Positions 24,260-36,709 of a stretch of DNA of 64,000 nt are shown in pieces. Made by a program: the position numbers and the translations under genes. The notes below the pieces were generated by a model. It saw only the letters and a list, made by a program, of their open reading frames with translations. It was not told the DNA's origin and searched no databases. The stretch's first letter is position 1, and the number at the start of each line of letters is the position of its first letter. This DNA is from Glebionis coronaria (lineage: Eukaryota > Streptophyta > Magnoliopsida > Asterales > Asteraceae): assembly GCA_025667525.1 (NCBI GenBank), contig CM046877.1, positions 28,548,737 to 28,612,736 on the forward strand, in the 5' to 3' direction.

Positions 24260-24446
24260 AAAGAAAAATAGATAAGCAAGAAGAATATTTTTGGTGCAAA
24301 ACTTTGAAAAAGAAATGCTTTTTATGATTTTTCAAATGTTTTTGGATTTTTGAAAATTTTGGACACGAAAAATAACGTTCACGAGTGAACGGATCCCAAA
24401 AGCCAACGCGTCTCTCACAAAAAACCGTTAATCCTCACGAAAAGAG

Positions 24447-24461
24447 CCGGCAGCGGCGCCA
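24447..24461 (-). other. Primer-binding site (tRNA-Asp type) of the outer element
   Basis: TGGCGCCGCTGCCGG on the minus strand, 3 bp inside the LTR end at 24465; close to TGGCGCCGTTGCCGG used by Athila/Tat-type Ty3 elements. Confidence 0.75.
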
Positions 24462-24804
24462 TTTTAATGTTATGATTTTGCTAGTTGAAAAGTTCGTTTC
24501 TCGGAATCTTCTCGAATTGATAACTGGTTAATTGTGCGACTCAGTTGTTCTTAGTGGAATAAAAGGGAATGGTCGTTATTTAAAACTAATGAAAAATAAA
24601 GACTTGAAACAAATAAAAATAAAGTAAAGACGGTAAAAGGAAATATTGAAAGATAAAAACTTGGCGAAAAGTAAATGACGAGAAATTAAAAGCGATAAAG
24701 GTAAATAACTCAAACTAAAACTTAAACTAAAAGGGAGGGCAAGTAAAAGTGCAAATAAAGAAAAAGGCGGGAAAAGTAAAGCTTAAAACTAAAAACTGGA
24801 AAAC

Positions 24805-25200
24805 ACTGATTCGGAATAAAAGTTTGATCCGGAATAAAAAGAGAAAAGAAGTTGATCCGGAATAAAATGACTGATCCGGAATAACAAAGAAAAGACTGAT
24901 TCGGAATGTTATTCCGAATGAAATCCCTTGATCCGGAATAATGGATATTCCGGATAAACAAGGTTGATCCGGAATGTTAGATATTCCAGATGGAGAAGGT
25001 TGATCCGGAATAATGAACTTGATCCGGAATAATGGATATTCCGGATGAACAACATTGATACGGAATAAAAATTGAGGGAATGATCCGGAATAATATTCCG
25101 AATGAACTAATTGATCCGGAATAATATATATTCCGGATGGACACCTATTATCCAGAATAACAAACTGAGCTTGGTTCGGAATAGTCTATTGATACGGAAT
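24805..25200. repeat. Second copy of the CCGG hairpin array
   Basis: The same alternating ATCCGGAAT / ATTCCGGAT array as at 9199-9580, with several substitutions that hit the motif itself (for example AGAAT for CGAAT near 25153). Confidence 0.85.
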
Positions 25201-25641
25201 CTGGGCAGTTATGAAGAACAAAAAACAGAGATATGAGAACAAGGACGAATCTAAATCAAAACTAACCAAATCCACCAAAAGATTAAACAAAACTAATCAA
25301 TAAACATCCACTAATGATAAACTAACAATCCTAACCAATAAAATCAACAAATAACACCAAGAAATCAAAAACCCACTTAATCTAAAACCATAAAAAATCA
25401 AGAACATGAACAATAAAGATGAAGAACAAATCAAACAAGAAAGGTAGAAGGAGATTAACAATAAAGTGAAGATTCAAGAACAATAAAAGAAAACTTACTT
25501 GGAAATTAAATGAATTAAAGGTGCAATACAATGAATTAAAGGTGCATAAATTTAAAGTGCAATATGAAAATGGTGGAAGAAGTGGGTTGTCAAGCCACCC
25601 AACAACAACAAATGAAATGAAATGGAAAATATATATAGTGG

Positions 25642-25646
25642 ATTAG
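25642..25646. repeat. Target-site duplication ATTAG, left copy (large copia element)
   Basis: ATTAG here and at 37866-37870; a single ATTAG is present at the empty site in the sister LTR. Confidence 0.93.
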
Positions 25647-26390
25647 TGTTGGGAATATAAACTTGTTAGATTCCCTGATCATAGATTTAAACATAATTAA
25701 GCTGTTAGATAGTCCCTTGCCTGTGCCTAGGAGGCAGGCAAGTATCGCAAGACTTACAGAGATCCAAGTCTTTGTGAGCAACCTCAGAGGAGTCCATTTC
25801 AGAGACATTGTCAAGGAAGTCAAAGATTACTTGAAGACATACTCATTGGCTGTGATGGATAACAGCCAAGATGTATCAGGGACTCTGAGGGGTTGAGGGT
25901 TAACAGGGGTGGCAATACCCTGTTAACACTCAGCACACTTTGGACATGCCATTTGTGTGTTCGAGACTATGAAGAAAAAGGAAACTGTTTTGACAACTGT
26001 TTCCTTAAAGCATAATGGAAGACTACCAAGAATAGAAGAACATCATGTGTCTGATGTGGGAACTCGTGAAAGCTTGTGTAGTCACCATCAAGTACTATTT
26101 AGGTCAATCTCGTAACACTATAAATAGGATGTGTATCCATGCATTAATGTTTAACACTTTGATATATTCATAACATTATTGCTTAGAACTTATAGAATCA
26201 AACAGCTGTGACTGTATTCATAAGTTAGGATTTATAGTTGTTCAAAGTGTGCACAACACATTGTCATCAAACGGTGTTATCCATAACACTTGTAATTCTT
26301 TATTATACAATAATAAGATTACGTTTGAAAAGTAATAACTTGTGTTGATTAGCTAAGTTTAGGGTTTCTAGCACTGATTAGGGACTTTCA
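25647..26390 (+). repeat. Large copia 5' LTR
   Basis: 744 bp, TG...CA, with a TATA box CTATAAATAG at 26118-26127 that probably drives element transcription. Confidence 0.92.
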
Positions 26391-26392
26391 AT

Positions 26393-26404
26393 TGGTATCA
26401 GAGC
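26393..26404 (+). other. Primer-binding site (initiator Met tRNA)
   Basis: TGGTATCAGAGC two bases after the 5' LTR. Confidence 0.9.
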
Positions 26405-26464
26405 GGTGTTTGATATTAAAACCTTCAAGAAACATCGTTCTCAGTTTTATAATCAAGATCCACC

Positions 26465-28916
26465 ATGCCAGAAACTTCTAACCCACTACAATCACCTTCC
26501 ACAACACCATCTTCACCAAGACTCAACCCTCCTGCCAATGACGATGATCTACCCCAACTTCTTGACTCAAGAGGTGGATCACATGTCACAAGTGTACCAG
26601 TCTTTGATGAAGAAGATTTTGCCAGTTGGAAGAGTCAATTTCTTGTGTATCTCGATGGACTTGAACCTTTTCTTCTAGAAATTTTAGAAAATAGTCCTTA
26701 TATTCCCATGACGCTTACCTCCACTGAAGAAAACCCTCTTCCCAAACCTCTCAAACAATGGACTCCAGCTGATAGAAAATTGGCAAACCAAGATAAACGT
26801 CTCAAAAGCATCATCATATACTGTCTTCCCAAACACATCATGAAGTCTGTCATTCAGTGTCCCACAGCCAAAAAAATGTGTACTGATCTTATCCTTGGCC
26901 ATGAAGGACCCTCTGAAACAAGAGAGACAAAGATTCAGGCACTCAGACTTCAGTTCAATGCCTTCAAGTCACTTGAAGGTGAAAAGGTTCAGCAAACCTA
27001 TACAAGGCTGAAGATTCTTCTCAATGACCTAGCTATGAATGATGTCACTATTGGTCAAGCTGAGATCAATGCCACATTTGTCAACAGCCTTCTAAAAAAG
27101 TGGCTGAGTATGAATCAGACTCAGAGAGCTAACAACTCAATCAAGAATGACACCCTTGCTCAGCTTTATGGAAAGTATAATTATGAAGAAGGACTGATCG
27201 ATACTATTTACAAGTTAGAGACTGAAATATTTGTAGTCCAAGGAGCATCTTCTAAAGCCTTGATCTCTGCAACACATCCTCATGACAGCGACTCTAATGT
27301 TGAAGAAGACACTCGCAGCAGCCAAGAGTTCTTGACAGACCTTAATGCAGAGTTTCATGAAAGAGCCTTGCTAGCCAACCAAAGAAGATTCTTCAAAAGA
27401 TCAGGGAGAATAGGATCAACTAGTAAACCAACTGACAAGTCAAAAGAAACTTGCTTTGCCTGTGGAAAGCTTGGACATTTCCAAAAAGACTGTCCTTCCA
27501 CCAAGACATCCTCACCCTCTTATCCATCATCTTCATCCAAACCTTACAAGTTCAAACAACATAACAACTCATCTCACCAATCCAATTCATCAGACACTGA
27601 GAAGAAGGATTACAAAAACAAATACAAGGCACTTAAAGCTGAGTTAGAACAAATGAACTTGAAGCTTGAAGCTATGTCCAAGAAGAAGGGTGGTGATAAA
27701 AAGACAGAGAAAGGGTTGGTTGCTGAAGCTTATGATTGGAATGATGAGCCACTGACTTCAGATGAGGAAGATACCACTAGAGTCAGGGCTTTCATGGCTA
27801 TAGCTGAGGATGAACCAGCTGTTGGAAAAGGTGATGCAAGATCAGGACAATGGGTCGACATCACAATGAAAAAGGTACACATGCTTTTATCTATGTCTGA
27901 TAGTGATGAACGCAAGCATGTCCTTGATTACACCATTGTTGATTTACACTTTGTTGAGGAACAAGAACCTACTTGATAAGTTTCACTCTGTTAAAACTGA
28001 ATTGCTAAATGCTAAATCAGAATGTGAAACTCTTAGACGAGTTAATTTAGAGAAAATATCCCTGCAAAATGAAGTCACTAGGTTAACCTTGAAAAACATT
28101 GCTTTAAATGATCAAGTTTCTGAATTAAACAAGGTTATTGAAAAATGGTTGTGTGCTAGGTTCACAATAGATCAATTGTTTAATGATGAAGTACCTGCTG
28201 ACATTAAAAGGGATATATCTGCTAAGAAAAATAAGCTAAGAATTCTCACCAAACCCAAAGACATTGTCTTTAAATCTACAGAGACTATTCATATGTCAGA
28301 TACCACTTTGACTAATGAATCTGTCTCTGAAGATGTGGCTGAGTTACCACCATTGCCCAAACTCTCTGGAGTTGAACCCAGCAGTTCTTCTCGAGCTGCT
28401 AAGGGTGAACTTAGAACATATATTAAGAATCCTCCAGTTAAAGTTTTTCATGTGCCTGCTAAACAAACTGGTAAACAAGTTGCTTTTATGCCTGTCACTA
28501 CTAAAGCTGTGAATAAGGTTGACCCTACCACTGAAGATCACCTATTGTCTCTAATGAAAGAAGTAGAACTCTTGAAACAACACATTAAGCCTTCCGCTGA
28601 ATGCTCTACTTCTCATGAACCTAAGTCTGTCCTAGGTGAACCTAAAGGGGAAAGGTTAATCAAACCTTATTGCAATGTATGTAAAAACTCTCACCACATG
28701 ACTTTAGATCATGACAGACACATGGCAGCTAAAAGAGCTCAGACACCCTCTAGGGATAGACCACAGGGTTCCAAAAGACAACAGGGAAACTACAGACCTT
28801 ATCCTCCCTGTAAATTCTGTGGATTCACAGACCATCACTCAGACGAGTGTGGTGACTTCCCTGGGTGTGATATATGTGGAAGTTATACCCATGAAACAGT
28901 GAATTGTCCCTCCTGA
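26465..28916 (+). pseudogene. gag of the large copia element (frameshifted)
   Basis: ATG 26465 opens a 503-codon frame with a UBN2-type copia capsid region (core near residues 150-260) and a CCHC zinc knuckle 'CFACGKLGHFQKDC' near residue 330, then Lys-rich and acidic parts. A one-base shift near 27950 moves the continuation to another frame, which runs as a coiled coil and ends in three further zinc-knuckle-like clusters (CNVCKNSHHMTLDH, CKFCGFTDHHSDEC, CDICGSYTHETVNC) before TGA 28914-28916. Another shift is needed to enter pol. The multiple C-terminal knuckles are unusual for copia gag and resemble Sirevirus-like Asteraceae elements. Role: nucleocapsid formation and RNA packaging. Confidence 0.75.
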
Positions 28917-29017
28917 CGCCAAAAGTTATTCAGGAACATAAGAGTTGCTAATAAGCAATTCAGGGAACCCACTGGAAAGTGGGTTCACCATAGGAACTAA
29001 CCTGTTTCTATGTATCT

Positions 29018-32000
29018 GTGCAGAAATATCTCAAGGAATCAGTATGGTATCTAGACAGTGGCTGTTCTAGACACATGACAGGGATTCAACAATACCTGCA
29101 CAGATACAAAAAGGAGCCAGGTCCTAAAGTGGTGTTTGGAGATAACTCTTCAGGTGACACAGAAGGATATGGCTCAGTGAACTGCAATGGAATTACGTTT
29201 ACCAGGGTTGCATATGTGAATGGTCTTAAACACAATCTTATTAGCATCAGCCAATTGTGTGATGCTGACTATAAGGTTTTGTTTACTAAGACTCAGGAAA
29301 CCATATTCAACAAAAACAATGATGTTGTGCTTATTGCACCTAGAAGAAGAGATGTTTATGTCATCAACATGGCTGTTTGCTCTGAAGACAGCTCAAATTG
29401 TTTTCTTGCTAAAGCCTCTGAAAGTGTCAATTGGCTGTGGCACAAAAGACTGTCTCATCTCAACTTCAAGAACATCAACAAGATAGCCACTTAAAACCTG
29501 GTTGCTGGTCTACCTTCAGTAATGTTTTCTAAAGACAAGACTTGTTCTGCCTGTGTCAAAGGAAATCATCACAGGTCTTCATTCAAGACTAGGCAATCAT
29601 TCTCTATTGACAAGTGCTTACATCTCCTTCACATGGATTTGTTTGGGCCTGTCAAACCCCAGACCATTAATCACAACAAATACACCTTGGTCATAGTTGA
29701 TGAATTTTCAAGATACACATGGGTGTTCTTCCTCAGAAGGAAAAGTGATGCAGCTGATACCATCATGTCCTTTATCAGACATGTTGAAAATATGAATGAT
29801 GTTAGAGTCAAAGCTCTAAGAAGTGATAATGGTACTGAATTCAAGAATCATCAACTTCAATCTTTTTGTGATGAAAAAGGGATTTCACAGAACTTCTCTT
29901 CAGCTGGCACCCCTGAACAAAATGGTGTGGCTGAAAGAAGAAATAGGACTTTGATTGAAGCAGCCAGAACTATGTTGAATGGTGCAGCCTTACCAAAGCA
30001 ATTTTGGGGAGAAGCTGTTCACACTGCCTGCTACACACAAAACAGATCAATCATTGTCAAAAGACATGGTAAAACTTCCTATGAAGTTTTCAGAAAAAGA
30101 TCTCCAGATGTCAGCTATTTTCATGTGTTTGGATGCCCTGTGTTCATTTACAACTACAGGGATAAACTTGGTAAGTTTGATGAAAAAGCTGATGATGGTT
30201 TCTTCTTGGGATACTCTCCAACAGCCAAAGCCTTCAGAGTATTCAACATCAGAAGACAAGAAGTAGAAGAAACCTTCCATGTTAGATTCAATGAAGATGA
30301 TGAAGTCATACAGAGAACACGAACAGAGGGTGATGAAATTGATTTTAATGAAAATATGTCTTTCCCAAGTGATGAGTTCTCAGAACCAAGACCTACCAGT
30401 CATCTCCATCATCACTCCAACACTCTCACCCCTTATGTTCCTGCCTTTGACCCTCTGTCTACTCACAACATAGAAGTTCCTACCTCTTAGGAACTTGATG
30501 AAGAAGAACCACATACCTCTGGTAGTCCTTCTTCTTCTAATGCTATTGATGACTCGCCAATTCTTCAAATCCCTGAAGAATCTCCTGCTGATAATGAAGT
30601 TGTACCTCTTGATATGGCTGAAGAAGACTCTGACACTGAAGTAGTCTTTGAAGAAAGCCCTCCTAGTCAGCATGATGAAACTCAAATTATACCAGCTGTG
30701 CCCACAAGTGTTCCTGTCCTTGAGTCCCCAGCTCCTCAAAATAAGTGGTCAAGAGATCAACACATTCTTCTTGTCAACATTATTGGGGAACCTAATGCAG
30801 GGGTCACAACTAGACAGCGAATCCATGACTCAGAGTCTGCCTCAGCCAATGAATGTCTCTTTGCTGAATTTCTCTCACAAATTGAACCTAAAAGAGTAGC
30901 TGAGGCTCTGGTAGAAGAAGGATGGGTAGCTGCTATGCAAGAAGAAATCAATCAGTTCAAAAGGAACAAAGTATGGACACTAGTGCCAGCTCCACCAGGA
31001 AAGAATATCACAGGCACTAGATGGATCTATAGGAATAAGATGGATGAAATTGGGAACATCATCAGAAACAAGGCCAGGCTGGTGACACAGGGGTTTTCTC
31101 AGACTGAAGGAATTGATTATGATGAAACATTTGCTCCAGTTGCAAGACTTGAAGCCATCAGAATCTTCCTTGCTTATGCTTCCTATATGAACTTCACTGT
31201 GTATCAGATGGATGTAAAGAGTGCATTCCTCAATGGTGATTTGGCTGAGGAAGTGTATGTCGCACAACCTGAAGGATTTGAGAACAATAAGTTTCCTAAC
31301 CATGTGTACAGACTACACAAAGCCATGTATGGGCTGAAACAAGCTCCAAGAGCATGGTATGAAACTCTTTCTAATTTCTTAACTGAAAATAAATTTGTCA
31401 GGGGTTCTATTGATAAAACACTCTTTACCTTCAAGGATAAGAGTGATTTCATCATTGTGCAGATTTATGTGGATGATATCATCTTTGAGTCAACAAATGT
31501 AAATCTTAGTAAACGTTTTGCTAAATTAATGACCAAGAAATATGAGATGAGTATGATGGGTGAATTAACTTACTTTTTGTGTTTTCAAATTAAACAATGT
31601 CCTAAGGGAATTTCAATTTGTCAAGAAAAGTATGTTAAGGATTTACTTAAAAAATATGACTTAGCTGATTGTGCATCAGTGAAATGCCCCATGCTTCCAC
31701 CCAACAACTTGGGCCCTGATGAGTCAGGGGTCTCTGTTAATGAGACTTTATATAGAGGCATGATTGGGTCACTCATGTATCTGACAGCTAGTCGTCCTGA
31801 TATCCAATTCTCCACATGTCTCTGTGCAAGGTACCAAGCTAACCCAAAAGAATCCCATCTAGTGGCTGTTAAGAAAATTTTTAGGTATCTCAAAGGAACT
31901 CCATCCCTAGGGCTATGGTAGCCCAAGGAATCAGGCTTTGATCTCAAGACCTATTCAGATTTAGATTATGCTGGATGTTGTATTGACAGGAAAAGCACTT

Positions 32001-32422
32001 CAGGCAGCTGTCAAATCCTAGGAGGAAAATTGGTTGGATGGAGTGCTAAGAACCAAAACTCTGTGGCTATGTCTTCAGCTGAAGTAGAATATGTCGCTGC
32101 AGCCAGCTGTTGTGCTCAGGTGCTCTGGATGAAAAGTCAATTGGCTGACTATGAAATTTTATACGACAAAGTGCCAATCTTTTGTGACAACACCAGCGCC
32201 ATTGCCATATCCAACAACCCTGTTCTTCACTCTCGTACCAAACACATTGATATCAGGTATCACTTTATCAGGGATCATATAATGAAGGGAGATATTGAGC
32301 TGCATTTTGTTCCCACAGAGCTGCAACTAGCTGATATCTTCACAAAGCCTTTGGCTGAACCTTCGTTCAACAGGCTAGTTGCTGAGCTAGGGATGCTCAA
32401 TCTCTCAAAGCCTGTGGCTTGA
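29018..32422 (+). pseudogene. pol of the large copia element (protease, integrase, RT, RNase H), three stops
   Basis: A single frame broken by TAA 29492-29494, TAG 30488-30490 and TAG 31919-31921. Protease active site 'YLDSGCSRHM'; integrase HHCC ('WHKRLSH' and 'CSACVKGNH'), then catalytic D in 'HMDLFGP', D in 'LRSDNGTEF' and E in 'PEQNGVAERR'; copia RT motifs '[12 protein letters not shown]' and 'YVDDIIF'; RNase H with 'MSSAEVEYVAA', 'DNTSAI' and the C-terminal 'ADIFTKPL'. The integrase-before-RT order defines Ty1/copia. Apart from the stops all catalytic motifs are present; the first RNase H Asp region reads SDLDYAGC, slightly altered. It cannot make a full polyprotein. Confidence 0.92.
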
Positions 32423-32644
32423 TATTAAATGTGTTCATTAAATGATTGATTCTATATTAAATGTTTTTCACTTGAAACTAGGTAGTTACTTTCCAAGTAA
32501 ATGCAAAAAACATTCTCAAGTATTTAATCATTTATTTTTCGAATAACGAGGAGACAAATAAGTTTTGAAAGGTCAAGGGACCCACTTGAGTAGTCCTTTT
32601 CTCGCTTTGCATTTAATGCGGTTGAATAACTGTTTACTTAGTTT

Positions 32645-32772
32645 GAATATATATATTGTCTCTCTTCTCTTCTCACCAACCACCATTCTCATTTCTCAAA
32701 TTTATCTCTCTCTCTAAGTTCTTCTCTCTCTTAAACCATCCTCCATTTTCTTTCACCTCCGACCTTGAATCC
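32645..32772 (+). promoter_or_regulatory. Candidate internal promoter and CT-rich leader for the third ORF
   Basis: A TATA-like ATATATAT (32647-32656) is followed about 20-60 bp later by pyrimidine-rich CT stretches, then a 5' leader up to the ATG at 32773 (CCATGG context). This is the usual layout of a plant Pol II core promoter, placed between the end of pol (32422) and the extra ORF. Confidence 0.5.
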
Positions 32773-35700
32773 ATGGCGTTTTCCGTTCCCAAAGCAGCAA
32801 ACGTTAACTTCGAGATCAACGAGAGCATCCTCGCCTCCAACAACTCCATTGGATGGATAAAGGCACCTAATGACACCTACTCAGATCTGGTAAACTTCAT
32901 GCAAAATTGTGACCTAAGTGAAGCCTTCACCAAATCCCCAACCACATTCTACCAAGAATACCTAAGGGAATTCTGGTACTCTGCTGAAGTGGTAGATGAC
33001 ACAGTAACATTTAGCCTTTCATGCAATGAACACCCATTTGCTTTCTCTCTTAAAGATTTCTCGAGTGTGGCTGGATTAAAACATGGAGATGAATGCCTTA
33101 AGGTTGTTGATAAAAAGGCTGTTAAAGATGCCCTGGCCACACTCAAACCCTTCCATGATGTAAACCCTGACCTCACACCCGCTGAGGTCCTCTCAAAATC
33201 TCCTTTGAAGATTAAGTACTTTACACCCATGTGGCGTGCACTCTTCACCCACATTGTTAAATCCCTGGGAGGAATGCAGGGATCCCAAGATCAGATGTCC
33301 TTTAACCATCAAGCTATAGCATATGGGCTGATCTGGGGAGCTGATGTTGATGTTGGAAGCATTCTCTTCTCCAACCTTGTAGAACAGCTGAAGGGAAGAA
33401 ATCAAGTCAGGGAAAAGAATATCTGCTATGTTCGCTTCTTGTCGCTGATCTTTGAAAGTCTGTTGGGAGACAACTACCACAACTCTGCGTTGACTGCTCT
33501 GAAGCCCCACCGCATCACAGGTGCCATCTACAAAGAAATAGGAGCTGAAGATGTCCCTGTCACCTCTCATATGATGAACGTTGCCAACAAACAACCAACA
33601 GCTGAGAAGTCCTTGCTCCCTTCTTCTGAGAAGGTGAATACTTCTAGTGTGTCTGGCAAGTCTAAGTCTTTGACCTCTGGCCAGCACACTACGAAGTCCA
33701 AGGCTTCTTCTGGCCAACAGCCTAAGAAGAAGAAAATCCCCTCTTCTTCCCACACCAAAACTGTTACTAAGGCCAAGGGAAAGAAGATTGACACCTCCTC
33801 TGTTCCAGATACTCATGTGGAATCAGATACTTCTGCTGACCAACAACAGGGGTCTAGTGTCTCAAAGTCAGTTGAGACAACAGGAAACCAGCCTAATCCA
33901 GCTGATATCTCACAGGTAATCAGTGTACATTTTTAGAGGTTCACAAGCAGCCACTCTCAATTGTCTGTAGGAGAGAGTGGTGAAGTTAGGGTAATCCTCG
34001 ACCCATAGAAGTCTGTCTATGCACTTAGAACTCTTTAAGACTTCTGTACACTCTGTCTTTTCACCAGGGAATGATTCATTTGTGTTTATAAAGCACCCCG
34101 ATGACCCTGCACCCTCTAGACAGTATTCAGGCTAACAACAACCTGGATACACTTATGTCTCAACCTTGATCAGCTGTACTTCACACAGCCCCTTGGTTCC
34201 CTCCTTAAAAGAATCCCAAAGGATTTATCCTTTTCAGGGGGAGCTGAATCATCACCCTCAGCTTTCCTAGGGGCAGCGTAACAGGCGACCTTAAACCACA
34301 TATGTTTCACTCTTAAAAGAGTCCCAAAGGTTTCTTAACCTTTTGGGGGGGGGGGGGGGGGGCTGAATGATCACCCTCAGCTTTCCTAGGGGCAGCGAAT
34401 GGCGATCCATAAACAACATATGTTTCACAATCAAAAGAGTCCCAAAGGTTTTAACCTTTTGGGGGGGGGGGGGCTGAATAATCATACTCAGCTTTCCTAG
34501 GGGCAGCGAATGGCGATCATTAACCATATATTTTTCACACTTAAAAGAATCCCAAGGATTTATCCTTTGGAGTGGCAGAGTAATCACCCTCAACCTCTCT
34601 AGGACAGCGAAATGACGATCATTCCCCTTATATTTTTCCCTGTTACTAATTATAACAATTTTGCAGGCTGAAATTATACAGCCAGTCACTGAATCCCAGG
34701 TACAACAAGAGAAGGAGGCTGATACAATTACTCAAGACCAACCTAATGACGATGAGCCTATGCTAAATATTGATGAAGACATGCTGTCATTAGAGGATGA
34801 TGTCTCTGACCTTGAGTCAATGCTTGAAGATGAAATCCCTGTAGGGATGTTTGAGGAGGAGGATGAAGAAGATGAGGAAGATCAACAATTTGTCTCTCCT
34901 CCTAAGGAAATAGCTGTGTCCACTCCAGCCGAAAATAATACTCCTCCTCCCAAGGACGCTATTGTTACTCCAACCTCTACTACCTCCACAACAACAGTCT
35001 TCCAACGCCCAGCCTATGATCCAACAGCTGAGTTTCTGATGTTTGATCATCCTGCCCAAACCAACTTTGATCTTTTACCAAGGGGGGATGATTATGCTCA
35101 ACAAAGCCTCAACATACATAATCTTCAGCCTGTTCATCATCAATCTGACATTGAACGCTTATCAAGGAAGCTGGATGTGATCAAGTCTGAAATGCACAAC
35201 TTCACTGTCACATTTCCAGGGATCATACAAAAGGCTGTTGCTGAGGCGGTTACTGAACCCATCAAGGATGGTGCAAGAAAAGGTGTAGCACAAGGACTTA
35301 GTCACCTTTCCACACAAATGAAGGATGTCATTGACTCAGAGGTCCCTGCCTTATTTCATGAACATGAGCTAACTATGCACAGACAATTTGATGTTGTTCG
35401 CAACAGGCAATACCGTCATGCAAACTTCATTGTCAGTCGAGTTCAGGCCAATACTAATGCAAACGGCAACCTTCTGCTGAAAATTGCCAGTGCTTCAAGG
35501 AAAAGGCAACGTGCTATGGCTGCCTCTGTTGAACAGATTGCAAGGCATTTTCAAACACGTTCATCCAAACGTCTGCGTCGCCAGGATGAACGTGAGGGGG
35601 AGAAAGAAACAACACTTAACCTTGAATCTGCTAAACAAGGCTCGTCATCAGCTGACAACACCATTACACCTGTTCCTCTCCAAGTCATCACACCTATCAA

Positions 35701-36709
35701 TATACCTGATGATGAGGATAACACTCAGGGGGAGCAACAGAATCAAGATGGAGCTGACTCATCAAAGTCCCTGGCTTTGGTTAACACCAGTGAGTCTGGG
35801 GATGATGGTGAACCAGCTGCCAAGAAACTAAAGTTCACTGTTAGCTCCCTTCCCAAAGCAATACAAACTCAGGCTCAGAAAGCATTTATCAGAAGAGCTG
35901 ATGTTTTGAAAAATATAAGTGTGGAGTCCTCTGTCTCGAAGAAAGGAAAGGAGATAGTTTTGGTTGACACAGACACCAAACTAAAGAAGATAGCTGCGAT
36001 GCTAGAGATAGGAGGATCCACCACAGACCTTTCCCAATTTTCAACCTTTACACCTTCCAATGAGATTCCTTTAACTCCTGAAGAAATAGAGAAACAGGCT
36101 GAGGAATTCAAGAGATTAAAGGAACTCAAGACAGCCAAAGAATTGAATGAAGCTACTCTAAGGAAGATGACTCCACCTGAAAGAGAAAAGCAAAAACAAA
36201 GGTTGAGGGAAATGGAAGCTAAACGCGCTGAGGCACTAAGGAAAGTCAAAGATGATTATGATGCATGCGTTAACAACAGATATGCACCTGGCAAGATAAC
36301 CAAGTTCAAATACACCATTCATAAATCCAAAAACACCCCACAGATGATCTTATGGAGGGATAACCAACAGGGAAATATGAATGTGTTTGACAACTTCAGG
36401 CTAAAGACACTTGGGTTATCTGAATGGTTGGAACTTGAAGCCTTAGCTGCCAAAAGAACTGGACAGGCTAATTTTCTTCTGCTTAAGACTATTAAGGCTA
36501 AGTTTACCTGGATCAAAGAAACAGCTGCCAAACTCAAGATTGATCCCCCACCACAGCTTTTTGAACAAGAACCCCCAAAGACTGGCAACAAAAAAAGAAG
36601 AGTTTCTCAACTTGTTAAAGAAACTTTTGTCACAGATGATGTTCAAGTGGATAGCATGCACATGGATTTGATTCTACCCAATGGTATAGTTGGCCCTGTT
36701 GATGGTTAG
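32773..36709 (+). CDS. Extra (third) ORF of the large copia element, two exons, about 1,061 aa, function unknown
   Basis: Exon 1 is 32773-33915 (381 codons). It stays open past CAG|GTAATC into a stop at 33934. Exon 2 is 34667-36709, opening after TACTAAT (34644-34650, a branch-point consensus) and TTTTGCAG. Both exons join in phase 0. The exon 1 product has a globular N-terminal domain with 'FYQEYLREFWYSAEV' and 'YFTPMWRALFTHIVKSLGG', then a Ser/Lys-rich linker. Exon 2 begins acidic (EEEDEEDEEDQQF near 34850), has a bipartite basic patch near 35570 and Lys/Glu coiled coil near 36080-36250, and the motif 'LGLSEWLELEALA'. TAG at 36707-36709 appears premature: the same frame runs to 36982 with further helix. 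No transmembrane segment or signal peptide is obvious, so 'env-like' is only positional. Related ORFs are abundant beside copia pol in Asteraceae, in my recollection. Confidence 0.65.
33916..34666 (+). other. Predicted 751-bp intron of the third ORF, holding G-rich tandem modules
   Basis: Donor CAG|GTAATC, branch point TACTAAT 15 nt before TTTTGCAG. Stops occur in all frames inside, while both flanks are long open frames. It contains the four-unit repeat at 34205-34645. Confidence 0.65.
34205..34645 (+). repeat. Four tandem 105-118 bp modules with hairpin and poly-G
   Basis: Units start at 34205, 34313, 34431 and 34541 (TTAAAAGA(A/G)TCCCAAAGG). Each contains an AAAGG...CCTTT hairpin, a purine/G run in at least three units (18 G at 34345-34362; 13 G at 34461-34473), and a shared 'CTTTCCTAGGGGCAGCG' block in units 1-3. 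Sireviruses are reported to carry reiterated polypurine tracts upstream of the 3' LTR, which is one reading. Confidence 0.85.

Larger units (their letters stand above)
24465..25646 (-). repeat. Outer element 5' LTR, part 1 (continues at 37871-38302)
   Basis: Matches 8853-10031 of the sister LTR, and is broken at GTGGATTAG by the copia element. The remaining 432 bp resume after the second ATTAG. Confidence 0.88.
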
